Shown here in pieces: positions 56,629 to 64,000 of a stretch of DNA of 64,000 nucleotides. The notes beneath the pieces were generated by a model. It searched no databases. It was not told the DNA's origin and saw nothing but the letters and a program-made list of their open reading frames with translations. The position numbers and the translations under genes were made by a program. Location: assembly GCF_030812785.1 (NCBI RefSeq), contig NZ_JAUSTJ010000003.1, forward strand, positions 620,001-684,000, written 5' to 3'. The stretch is from Sphingomonas kyeonggiensis. Its GTDB lineage: Bacteria; Pseudomonadota; Alphaproteobacteria; Sphingomonadales; Sphingomonadaceae. The first letter of the stretch is position 1; every line of letters starts with the position of its first letter.

Positions 56629-56757
56629 GAAGGGCGGTGCGCCGCATATCGTCAGAAGCCGCTTGGCCCCCGGCCCAAACAGGTCCAGCATGACAACGCG
56701 GGACAGAGTCGCTCCTCCGGCGTAACCCCACTTGCTTTTCCCGTCGGATCGAGCCAC

Positions 56758-56771
56758 CGTTACCGCTAACA
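56758..56771. promoter_or_regulatory. Imperfect LacI-type operator before the sugar porter
   Basis: CGTTACCGCTAACA matches TGnTAGCGCTAnCA at all but two positions. It is 41 bp upstream of the sugar porter start, where an operator would cover the promoter or the start of transcription. Confidence 0.6.
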
Positions 56772-56812
56772 ATGCCGCCCGGACGGGGCCGCGATGGAGG
56801 GGAACGAACCTG

Positions 56813-58216
56813 ATGAATGATACGGCGCAGAAGGCCAATATCGGCCTGATCGGCGCCATCGTCGCGGTGGCGACGATCGGCGGCCTGCTTTTCGGCTATG
56901 ACAGTGGCGCAGTGAACGGCACGCAGGACGGGCTCAAGCACGCCTTCGCGCTCGACGAGGCCGGGCTTGGCTTCACCGTCGGCTCGCTGCTGATCGGCTG
57001 CGTGTTCGGCGCCTTCTTCGCGGGCACGCTCGCCGATTCGATGGGCCGCCGCAACGTCATGCGCCTTGCCGCTTTGCTCTTCCTCGGCGGCGCGCTCGTC
57101 CAGGGCTTCGCGCACGATCACACCCTGTTCGTCATCGCCCGCATCATCGGCGGCGTCGCGGTCGGCGCGGCCTCGGTGCTGTCGCCGGCCTATATCTCCG
57201 AAGTCGCCCCCGCGAACATCCGCGGCCGGATGACGACGGTGCAGCAGATCATGATCATCTCCGGCCTCACCGCCGCGTTCGTGGTCAATTATTACCTGGC
57301 CCAGGCCGCCGGCAGCTCGCTCGGCCAGCTCGGCGGGATCGAGGCATGGCGCTGGATGTACCTGATGCAGGCGATCCCCGCCGGCGTCTTCCTCGTCGCG
57401 CTGTTCTTCATTCCGGAGAGCCCGCGCTACCTCGTCGCCAAGCAGCGCAACCCCGAAGCGCTCAAGGTGCTCACCAGCCTGTTCGGCGCGACCGAGGGCG
57501 GCCTCAAGCTCGCCGAGATCCAGGCCAGCTTCTCGACCGATCACCGTCCGCGTCTCGCCGATATCTTCGCGCCCGGCGGCTTCCTCGGCATCCGCGCGAT
57601 CGTCTGGGCTGGCCTGCTGCTCGCGGTGTTCCAGCAGCTCGTCGGCATCAACGTGATCTTCTATTATGGCGCCACCCTGTGGCAGCTCGCCGGCTTCACC
57701 GAGAATGACGCGCTGCTGATCAACATCGTCTCGGGCGCCGTCTCGATCGCCGCCTGCTTCATCACCATCGCGGTGATCGACAAGATCGGCCGCAAGCCGC
57801 TCCTCCTGATCGGCTCGGCCGGCATGGCAGTCACCCTGTTCGTGATGGTCTTCGCCTTCAGCCAGGGCACGCTCGACCCGGCCGGCAAGCTGGTCCTCAC
57901 CCCGCAGATGGGCATGGTCGCCGTCGTCGCCGCCAACCTCTACGTGATCTTCTTCAACGTCAGCTGGGGCCCGGTGATGTGGGTGATGCTCGGCGAGATG
58001 TTCCCCAACCAGATCCGCGGCTCGGCGCTGGCGGTCTGCGGCTTCGCGCAGTGGGGCGCCAACTATGTCATCGCCCAGACCTTCCCGAGCATGGCCAAGT
58101 GGAGCCTCACCGGCGCCTACACCTTCTACGGCGTCTGCGCGGTGATCAGCTTCTTCCTCGTCCAGAAGTTCATCCACGAGACCAAGGGCAAGGAACTGGA
58201 GGCGATGGAGGGATAA
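56813..58216 (+). CDS. MFS sugar porter, probable xylose/H+ symporter
   Basis: A 467-residue sugar-porter-family MFS protein with 12 helices. Motifs: GGLLFGYDSGAVNG in helix 1, ADSMGRRN, IPESPRYLVAK after helix 6, FQQLVGINVIFYYG in helix 7 and DKIGRKPLL. The start ATG 56813 follows GGAGGGGA. Followed by xylonate dehydratase in the same direction, and preceded by a LacI-type site. Xylose or arabinose is the likely substrate; glucose is possible, as family members cannot be separated by motif alone. Confidence 0.9.
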   Translation: MNDTAQKANIGLIGAIVAVATIGGLLFGYDSGAVNGTQDGLKHAFALDEAGLGFTVGSLLIGCVFGAFFAGTLADSMGRRNVMRLAALLFLGGALVQGFAHDHTLFVIARIIGGVAVGAASVLSPAYISEVAPANIRGRMTTVQQIMIISGLTAAFVVNYYLAQAAGSSLGQLGGIEAWRWMYLMQAIPAGVFLVALFFIPESPRYLVAKQRNPEALKVLTSLFGATEGGLKLAEIQASFSTDHRPRLADIFAPGGFLGIRAIVWAGLLLAVFQQLVGINVIFYYGATLWQLAGFTENDALLINIVSGAVSIAACFITIAVIDKIGRKPLLLIGSAGMAVTLFVMVFAFSQGTLDPAGKLVLTPQMGMVAVVAANLYVIFFNVSWGPVMWVMLGEMFPNQIRGSALAVCGFAQWGANYVIAQTFPSMAKWSLTGAYTFYGVCAVISFFLVQKFIHETKGKELEAMEG

Positions 58217-58223
58217 GGGCCTT

Positions 58224-58370
58224 AAACTCCTCCCCGGAACGGGGAGGGGGACCGCGCCCGAAGGGCGTGGTGGAGGGGGCCCGCTCTCCCCAAACTGTTT
58301 CGCTGGTGGAGGGCGGGGCCCCCTCCACCATGCTTCGCATGGTCCCCCTCCCCGTGCCGGGGAGGAGTTT
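58224..58370. repeat. Bounded palindrome, family C
   Basis: AAACTCCTCCCCGGAACGGG at the left is mirrored by CCCGTGCCGGGGAGGAGTTT at the right, with inner GGAGGGGGCCCG-type arms. It separates the sugar porter from xylD, leaving 13 bp before the xylD start, and again places GGAGGAG-like sequence upstream of a start codon. Confidence 0.88.
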
Positions 58371-58383
58371 TTTGGAGCATGTC

Positions 58384-60162
58384 ATGACCACCCGCCAACC
58401 CGTCCGTCCGTTCCGCTCGCGCGAATGGTTCGCCGCGCCCGGCCGCGCCGACATGGCTGCGCTCTATCTCGAGCGCTTCATGAACTACGGCATCACCCCG
58501 GAGGAGCTGACCAGCGGCAAGCCGATCATCGGCATTGCCCAGTCCGGGTCGGACATCGCCCCCTGCAACCGCATCCATCTCGAGACGGTCAAGCGCGCCC
58601 GCGCCGGCATCTTGGCAGCAGGCGGCGTGCCGATGGAGTTCCCGCTCCACCCGATCTTCGAGAATTGCCGTCGCCCCACCGCGGCGCTCGACCGCAATCT
58701 CGCCTATCTCGGCCTGGTCGAGATCCTCAACGGCTATCCGATCGACGCCGTCATCCTCACCACCGGCTGCGACAAGACCACGCCCAGCTCGCTGATGGCC
58801 GCCTCCACCGTCGACATCCCGGCGATCGTCCTGTCGGGCGGTCCGATGCTCGACGGCTGGCACGAAGGCGAGCTGGTCGGCTCGGGCACCGTCATCTGGC
58901 GCAGCCGCCGCAAGATGGCCGCCGGCGAGATCGACGAGGCAGAGTTCCTCAAGCGCGCGATGGAAAGCGCACCCAGCTCGGGCCATTGCAACACCATGGG
59001 CACCGCCTCGACGATGAACAGCATCGCCGAGGGCCTCGGCATGTCGCTCCCCGGCTGCGCGATGATCCCCGCGCCCTATCGCGAGCGCGGCCAGATCGCC
59101 TATGAGACCGGCAAGCGCATCGTCGAGATGGCCTATGAGGACCTTCGCCCGTCGAAGATCCTGACCAAGGCGAACTTCCTCAACGCGATCAAGCTGCTGA
59201 CGGCGATTGGCGGCTCGACCAACGCCCAGCCGCACCTCGTCGCCATGGCCCGCCACGCCGGCATCGAGATCACCCCGGACGACTGGCGTTCGGGCTATGA
59301 CCTGCCGCTCGTCGTCAACATGCAGCCGGCGGGCGAATTCCTGTCGGAGCGCTTCCACCGCGCCGGCGGCATCCCCGCCGTCCTCACCGAGATGCTGGCC
59401 AATGGCGCGCTAGACGGCTCGGTGATGACCTGCACCGGCAGGACGCTGGCGGAGAACGTCTCCGGTCACGGCGTCACCGATCGCGCGGTGATCTTCGATT
59501 GGGACAAGCCGCTCAAGGAGAAGGCCGGCTTCCTCGTCCTGTCGGGCAACCTGTTCGACATCGCGATCATGAAGACCAGCGTGATCGGCGAGGATTTCCG
59601 CGCCCGCTATCTCTCGCGCCCCGGCGCCGAGGGCGTGTTCGAGGGGCGCGCGATCGTGTTCGACGGCTCGGACGATTATCACCACAACATCAACGATCCG
59701 GCGCTGAACATCGACGAGAACTGCATCCTCGTCATCCGCGGCTCGGGCCCGATCGGCTGGCCCGGCTCGGCCGAGGTGGTCAACATGCAGCCGCCCGATC
59801 ACCTGATCCAGAAGGGCATCATGAGCCTGCCGACGCTCGGCGACGGCCGCCAGTCGGGCACGTCGGACAGCCCCTCGATCCTCAACGCCTCTCCCGAGAG
59901 CGCGGCGGGCGGGGGCCTCGCCTGGCTGCGCACCGGCGACACGATCCGCGTCGATCTCAACAACGGCACCTGCGATGCGCTGGTCGACGCCGAAGAGATC
60001 GCCCGCCGCAAGGCCGAGCCGGCCCCGCCGATCCCGGAGAGCAACACCCCCTGGGAAGAGCTCTACCGCGAGAAGGTCGGCCAGCTGGGCGAGGGCGGCG
60101 TGCTCGACTTCGCGCTCAAGTACCGCAAGACCAGCGAGAAGGTGCCCCGGCACAACCACTGA
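58384..60162 (+). CDS. xylD: D-xylonate dehydratase (IlvD/Edd family)
   Basis: A 592-residue Fe-S dehydratase that converts D-xylonate to 2-keto-3-deoxy-D-xylonate. The sequence closely follows what I recall of Caulobacter XylD: FRSREWF, ALYLERFMNYGITPEELTSG, ENCRRPTAALDRNLAYLGL, GCDKTTPSS (cluster Cys), HCNTMGTAST, and the C-terminus ending LPRHNH-like (VPRHNH). ATG 58384 is chosen by alignment; the frame is open upstream through the repeat. Together with xylB and xylC in this window it supports the oxidative (Weimberg or Dahms) xylose route. Confidence 0.94.
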   Translation: MTTRQPVRPFRSREWFAAPGRADMAALYLERFMNYGITPEELTSGKPIIGIAQSGSDIAPCNRIHLETVKRARAGILAAGGVPMEFPLHPIFENCRRPTAALDRNLAYLGLVEILNGYPIDAVILTTGCDKTTPSSLMAASTVDIPAIVLSGGPMLDGWHEGELVGSGTVIWRSRRKMAAGEIDEAEFLKRAMESAPSSGHCNTMGTASTMNSIAEGLGMSLPGCAMIPAPYRERGQIAYETGKRIVEMAYEDLRPSKILTKANFLNAIKLLTAIGGSTNAQPHLVAMARHAGIEITPDDWRSGYDLPLVVNMQPAGEFLSERFHRAGGIPAVLTEMLANGALDGSVMTCTGRTLAENVSGHGVTDRAVIFDWDKPLKEKAGFLVLSGNLFDIAIMKTSVIGEDFRARYLSRPGAEGVFEGRAIVFDGSDDYHHNINDPALNIDENCILVIRGSGPIGWPGSAEVVNMQPPDHLIQKGIMSLPTLGDGRQSGTSDSPSILNASPESAAGGGLAWLRTGDTIRVDLNNGTCDALVDAEEIARRKAEPAPPIPESNTPWEELYREKVGQLGEGGVLDFALKYRKTSEKVPRHNH

Positions 60163-60190
60163 GGGGCAACCGGCATCCCACTACCAACCC

Positions 60191-60908
60191 GTCACCCCGG
60201 CCTTGTGCCGGGGTCCACGGTGCCGCACGGGCTGTCCGTCGAGCCTCCTGTCCTCCGCCCGCTTCCCGGTGGACCCCGGAACAAGTCCGGGGTGACGAGG
60301 GAGGATAGAGTGGCGCCCGATCCCAACCGTCATCCCATCCCACCAACCGCCATCCCGGCGAAGGCGCGCAACCCTCACCCAAACCGTCACCCCGGCCTCG
60401 TGCCGGGGTCCACGGCGCCGCACCGACAATCCGTCGAGCCTCCCGTCCTCCCCCCGCCTCCCGGTGGACCCCGGAACAAGTCCGGGGTGACGAAGGAGGG
60501 CAGGCAGTCGTCCCATCCCCAACCGTCACCCCACCCCAATCGTCATCCCGACGAAAGTCGGGATCTCAGGCGAAGGCGCGTAACCCTCACCCAAACCGTC
60601 ACCCCGGCCTCGTGCCGGGGTCCACGGTGCCGCACCGACAACCCGTCGAGCCTCCTGTCCACCGCCCGCCTCCCGGTGGACCCCGGAACAAGTCCGGGGT
60701 GAAGGCAGGCAGTCATCCCATCCCCAACCGTCACCCCACCCCAATTGTCATCCCGACGAAAGTCGGGATCTCAGGCGAAGGCGCGCAACCCTCACCCAAA
60801 CCGTCACCCCGGCCTCGTGCCGGGGTCTACGGTGCCGCACCGACAACCCGTCGAGCCTCCTGCCCACCGCCCGCCTCCCGGTGGACCCCGGAACAGGTCC
60901 GGGGTGAC
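60191..60908. repeat. Tandem array of four family D bounded palindromes
   Basis: Four copies (60191-60296, 60386-60491, 60598-60702, 60803-60908) share left end GTCACCCCGGCCTTGTGCCG (T/C variant), TCCACGGTGCCGCAC, the shared CCGTCGAGCCTCCTG, and right end GGACCCCGGAACAAGTCCGG. Spacers repeat a half-hairpin GTCATCCCGACGAAAGTCGG plus GGCGAAGGCGCG and ACCCTCACCCAAAC. The period is 195-212 bp. The 756-bp gap between xylD and the GNAT gene is almost entirely this array; no gene is seen in it. The copies look like recent local duplications. Confidence 0.92.
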
Positions 60909-60918
60909 GAAGTAGGGC

Positions 60919-61641
60919 ATGACGCAAGCGTTTGCCCCCACGCCCCAACCGCGCCAAACCACCCCCATGCACCCCCTCGACAACCCCATCTGGACCGCGC
61001 TCACCACCAGCCAGCGACACCTTGCCCGCGGCGCACCCCCGGCGCTCCGCTACGACCAGGACCACGCGATCTTCGCCGCCACGCCGGACCATGGCCCGCA
61101 AGCCCTCGCCGCGCTGGCCGCGCTCATTTCCGAGACCGGACCGGCCATCATCGCCGAAGCCGCGCCGCTCCCGCCGGTGCCGGGCACGATCGTCCAGAAG
61201 CACCGCATGGCCGTCCAGATGGTCGCAGAGCATCCGGCCCCGGCGGACGCCGATCTTGCCTTTCTCGAGCTGGGCGACGCCGATGCGGCGGAAATGCTCG
61301 CGCTCGCCACCCTCACCGAGCCCGGCCCCTTCTTCTCCCGCACCCATGCGCTCGGCCGTTTCATCGGAATCCGCCACGCCGGCAGGCTGGTCGCGATGGC
61401 CGGCGAGCGCATGGCGGTCCCCGGATACACGGAAGTGAGCGGTGTCTGCACGCACCCCGATTCCCGCGGCCAGGGCCTTGCCGGGCAGCTGATGCGCGTC
61501 GCCGCCGCCCGCATGGTCGCACGCGGCGACACGCCGTTTCTCCACGCTTATGCAGACAATGCGGGCGCGATCGGGCTGTACGAGCGGCTCGGCTATCGCT
61601 GGCGCGCCGACATCCACATCACCGTGCTCGCGCCTGCCTGA
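60919..61641 (+). CDS. GNAT family N-acetyltransferase (FR47-like)
   Basis: A 240-residue protein. The C-terminal half is a GNAT fold with the acetyl-CoA loop THPDSRGQGLAGQLM and LYERLGYRWRADI as the final strand-helix. The N-terminal half (LDNPIWTALTTSQRHLA) is of the FR47/YitI-like type. ATG 60919 starts 11 bp after the repeat array; an internal ATG at 60967 (MHPLDNPIW) fits the family start better. Substrate unknown; probably not part of the xylan pathway. Confidence 0.85.
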   Translation: MTQAFAPTPQPRQTTPMHPLDNPIWTALTTSQRHLARGAPPALRYDQDHAIFAATPDHGPQALAALAALISETGPAIIAEAAPLPPVPGTIVQKHRMAVQMVAEHPAPADADLAFLELGDADAAEMLALATLTEPGPFFSRTHALGRFIGIRHAGRLVAMAGERMAVPGYTEVSGVCTHPDSRGQGLAGQLMRVAAARMVARGDTPFLHAYADNAGAIGLYERLGYRWRADIHITVLAPA

Positions 61642-61671
61642 GCCGGACACCTGCCAACTTTCGGGGCGGAT

Positions 61672-62136
61672 TCAGTCCGCCGGCACCTGATCGCGTCCGA
61701 TCTCGATCAGCTCGGCCAGCACTTCGCGGGCGTGCAGCAGCTTCTCGGCGCCCATCCGCGCCAGCAGCTCGGCGTCGATCGCCTCGCGTGCCGCCTTCTG
61801 GGTGTCCGCCGCGGCCTGGCCGCGCTCGGTAAGCGTCACGGTCAGCCGGCGCCGGTCGTCGGGGTCGGTCTGCCGCTCGAGATAGCCGCGCAACACCAGC
61901 GCATCGACCAGCTGTCCCGCCGCCTGCTTGGAGACGCGCAGCTCGCGGATGATCTGGCTCAGCGGCGCCTCGCCCAGCGCCAGCGCGCCGATCACGTACA
62001 GGCCGTTGCCGGGGATGTCGTCATAGCCCCGCGCGACCAGCGCCGCGCGCATCGCCGCGCCATAGGTATGCCGGGCATGGCGGAGCAGCGCAGGCAGCGC
62101 GACTTCGAGGAGCGGGGAGGGGGTATCGTCGGACAT
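61672..62136 (-). CDS. MarR-family regulator
   Basis: The 154-residue product is a MarR-type winged helix protein: LSQIIRELRVSKQAAGQLVD (recognition helix), ALVLRGYLERQTDPDDRRRLT (wing with the DxRxxR signature), and flanking dimerisation helices. It lies downstream of xylB-xylC on the same strand but is separated by 144 bp with its own palindrome, so it is probably an independent unit. Ligand and targets unknown. Confidence 0.92.
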   Translation of the reverse strand: MSDDTPSPLLEVALPALLRHARHTYGAAMRAALVARGYDDIPGNGLYVIGALALGEAPLSQIIRELRVSKQAAGQLVDALVLRGYLERQTDPDDRRRLTVTLTERGQAAADTQKAAREAIDAELLARMGAEKLLHAREVLAELIEIGRDQVPAD

Positions 62137-62207
62137 CGGACAAGCTTCCTTCCGTCATGCCCGCAAAGGCAGGAATGATGCGAAGTACTTTACAGTCCAC
62201 AATATTG

Positions 62208-62228
62208 ATAGTCAATTAAATTGACTAT
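62208..62228. promoter_or_regulatory. Probable MarR operator
   Basis: Ten-base arms ATAGTCAATT and AATTGACTAT separated by a single A, in an AT-rich stretch 72 bp upstream of the MarR gene. Arm length and spacing match MarR sites, and the position fits autoregulation. Confidence 0.75.
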
Positions 62229-62280
62229 TTGTCCGCCAAAGCACCCCCTAGGTGTAACCTTGGCGAACGAAAGTGTCCGC

Positions 62281-63168
62281 TCAGACCCCTTCGCGGACCA
62301 GCGTCCCCGCCACTCCCGGCACCGAGACCCGGAAGGAGAACAGGTCCCCCGCCTGCGGGTTGGCCGCCTTGGCCTCGGCGGAGAGGTGCTTGTTGGCGGT
62401 GGTGGCATAGACCGTCTTCAGGTCCGGCCCGCCAAAGGCGATCTTGGTGATCGCATCGACCGGAAATTCCACGATCTCAAGCAGTTCGCCCGTGGGCGAA
62501 TAGCGCCGCACCGCCGATCCCATGTACAGCCCGATCCACAGGCAGCCTTCGGAATCGACCGTCGGCCCGTCGGGATAGCCCTGGTCGTTGGGGATGCGGG
62601 CGAACGCGCGCCGGTTGGTAAGGCTGCGGTCCTCGGCGACGTCGCAGGCATAGATCACCCCGCCCAGCGTATCGACATGGTAGAGGGTGCGGCCGTCCGG
62701 GCTCAGCGCCGGGCCGTTGGTGATCGAGTAAGGCGGGCTGGAGGGCACGCACAGGCCATCCTCGCCCAGCCGGTGGATCATGCCGGTATCGGCCGCCTCG
62801 GCATCGTCCATCGTCCCGAACCACAGCCGGCCGTCGGGGCAGACGGTGCCGTCGTTGAGCCGGTTGCCGGGCAGATGCGGCTCGGGGTCGGTGAGGGGAG
62901 TGAAGCTGCCGTCCTCTGGGTCGAAATGGGCGAGGCCCGTCTGCAGCCCGGCGACGAAGCCGCCGCGCTCGACCGGCAGCACGAAGCCCACCTGCGCCGG
63001 CGCGTCCCAGCTCTTTTTGTCCCCGGTTTCAGGGTCGTAGCGATGGACCTTGTGGCCCTTGATGTCGACGAACCACAGCGCCGCGTCGCGCGCCACCCAG
63101 ACCGGCCCTTCGAGCAACGGCGCGGCAAGCGGCCAGACACTCTCCGGTGCCGACGTCACCACGCGCAT
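62281..63168 (-). CDS. xylC: SMP-30/gluconolactonase-type xylonolactonase
   Basis: A 295-residue six-bladed propeller lactonase. Metal-site blocks: LLEGPVWV (Glu), NRLNDGTVCPDGRLWFGTMDD (Asn and Asp), GPALSPDGRTLYHVDT, and DGPTVDSEGCLWIG. Hydrolyses D-xylono-lactone (or L-arabino-lactone) to the acid. It starts 3 bp after the xylB stop, which together with xylD in the window favours xylonolactonase. Confidence 0.9.
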   Translation of the reverse strand: MRVVTSAPESVWPLAAPLLEGPVWVARDAALWFVDIKGHKVHRYDPETGDKKSWDAPAQVGFVLPVERGGFVAGLQTGLAHFDPEDGSFTPLTDPEPHLPGNRLNDGTVCPDGRLWFGTMDDAEAADTGMIHRLGEDGLCVPSSPPYSITNGPALSPDGRTLYHVDTLGGVIYACDVAEDRSLTNRRAFARIPNDQGYPDGPTVDSEGCLWIGLYMGSAVRRYSPTGELLEIVEFPVDAITKIAFGGPDLKTVYATTANKHLSAEAKAANPQAGDLFSFRVSVPGVAGTLVREGV

Positions 63169-63171
63169 CGC

Positions 63172-63969
63172 TTACCTCCAGCCTGCGTCGACGAAATACT
63201 CATGCCCCGTGATAAGCCGCGCGTCGTCGGAGGCAAGGAACAGCGCCATCGCCGCGATGTCGTCGGGCACCAATCGGCCCTTGAGGCACTGGGCCTTGAC
63301 GATCTCGGCCTCGCCCTCGGGCGTGTACCACTTCATCTGGCGCGGGGTCCTCACATTGCCCGGTACGATGCAGACCGAGCGGATATTGTCCGGCCCCAGC
63401 TCGCGGGCGAAGCTGCGGGTCAGCCCCTCGATGCCGGCCTTGGCGGTCTGGTAGAGCGTCAGCCCCTCCAGCGCGAGGTGCCAGGAGATCGAGCCCAGGT
63501 TGATGATCACCCCGGCGCCCTTGGCCTTCATCCCCGGGATCACCGCCTGGGCGCAGAAGAACAGGTGGCGCAGGTTCACGTTGAGCCGGTTTTCCCAATA
63601 GTCTTCCGTCACTTCCTCGATGGTGTGGCGGTCGTCATTGGCGGCGTTGTTCACCAGGATGTCGAAGCTGCCGAAATCCTCGATCAGCTGGGCGATCTTC
63701 GCCTTGGCACCCTTGATGTCGGTCAGGTCGACATTCTCGTAGACCGGCGCCTGGCCGATGCCGGCGAGGCTGGCGACCAGCTGCTGCGAATCCGCATCGG
63801 CGATGTCGAAGAAGGTGACGTCGGCACCCTGGCGGACAAAGCCTTCGACCAGCCCCGCACCGATCCCCGAGCCGCCGCCGGTGATCAGCACGCGCTTGCC
63901 CTTCAGGCTGGGATAGATGGCACGCTGATCGCGAGTCTGGGTCACGTGCATGGGATCAGCTTCCGACAT
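63172..63969 (-). CDS. xylB: NAD-dependent D-xylose dehydrogenase (SDR)
   Basis: A 265-residue short-chain dehydrogenase that oxidises D-xylose to xylonolactone. NAD motif ITGGGSGIGAGL, NNAANDDRH, catalytic Ser in LGSISWHLALEGL, Tyr-Lys in LYQTAKAGIEG, and the terminal GHEYFVDAGWR all match Caulobacter XylB closely as I remember it. It may start at 63969 or at the internal Met seven residues later. First gene of the leftward xylB-xylC unit; its promoter is near or beyond the right window edge, so any LacI site there cannot be judged. Confidence 0.93.
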   Translation of the reverse strand: MSEADPMHVTQTRDQRAIYPSLKGKRVLITGGGSGIGAGLVEGFVRQGADVTFFDIADADSQQLVASLAGIGQAPVYENVDLTDIKGAKAKIAQLIEDFGSFDILVNNAANDDRHTIEEVTEDYWENRLNVNLRHLFFCAQAVIPGMKAKGAGVIINLGSISWHLALEGLTLYQTAKAGIEGLTRSFARELGPDNIRSVCIVPGNVRTPRQMKWYTPEGEAEIVKAQCLKGRLVPDDIAAMALFLASDDARLITGHEYFVDAGWR

Positions 63970-64000
63970 GAGAATGAATTACCTTGGAAAAACGTAGAGG

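Noticed and set aside
60191..60908. CRISPR-like array
   Set aside because: Units are about 105 bp with internal inverted repeats, spacers are also repeated and not unique, and there are no cas genes.
62153..62175. Possible degenerate family A palindrome after the MarR start (GTCATGCCCGCAAAGGCAGG)
   Set aside because: Only one arm is visible and the mirrored end is missing, so it is at most a relic.

Overview
The window is GC-rich, gene-dense DNA of a Sphingomonas-like alphaproteobacterium. The evidence is three TonB-dependent receptors of the sphingomonad type, a Caulobacter-type oxidative xylose pathway (xylB, xylC, xylD), a five-step hut pathway with hutF, and many bounded palindromes of the kind common in sphingomonads. 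No rRNA, tRNA, CRISPR array, transposase, prophage or replication origin was seen. Most neighbouring genes of one operon overlap by ATGA or lie only a few bases apart.

Layout. 0-2.1 kb: a TonB-dependent receptor cut by the window edge, a DUF2946 protein and a one-domain asparaginase. 2.2-9.7 kb: a complete histidine-degradation locus (hutU, hutG, hutH and hutI leftward; hutF and hutC rightward) with a HutC-type palindrome between the two arms. 9.8-15.7 kb: a LysR regulator, dgcN, dgcA, an N-acyl-D-amino-acid deacylase and a DAACS-type symporter, read as a D-glutamate or D-amino-acid catabolic operon. 15.8-30.3 kb: peptide and cell-wall functions, namely an amidohydrolase, an S9 peptidase, a PBP4-type carboxypeptidase, an M19 dipeptidase, two SxxK serine hydrolases, an AmpG-like permease, a large TonB-dependent receptor and a threonine-synthase-like PLP enzyme. 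30.4-33.4 kb: AlkB, an ArsR-type regulator, a PfkB kinase and a P-loop kinase with an apparently eroded phosphotransferase half.

33.5-64 kb is a (glucurono)xylan utilisation island. It holds GH10 xylanase, mannonate dehydratase, GH67 alpha-glucuronidase, a JmjC/cupin protein, a large TonB-dependent receptor, four consecutive flavin-dependent-halogenase-like genes, GH43, GH9, GH3, a LacI regulator, a sugar porter, xylonate dehydratase, and xylonolactonase plus xylose dehydrogenase. A 14-bp palindrome, TGGTAGCGCTACCA, and variants lie in front of GH67/manD, the receptor, the halogenase operon, GH3/LacI and the sugar porter. The simplest reading is one LacI-controlled regulon: surface xylan is cut, oligomers enter through the receptor, and periplasmic or outer-membrane hydrolases release xylose and glucuronate. 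Xylose is then oxidised by XylB, XylC and XylD, and glucuronate flows through ManD.

The least explained part is the receptor, cupin and four-halogenase block embedded in this sugar regulon. One of the four lacks the residues needed for halogenation. Also notable are bounded palindromes in nearly every operon gap. One lies inside the GH43 reading frame and writes much of its signal peptide; another provides the Shine-Dalgarno region and first base pairs of the GH9 start.
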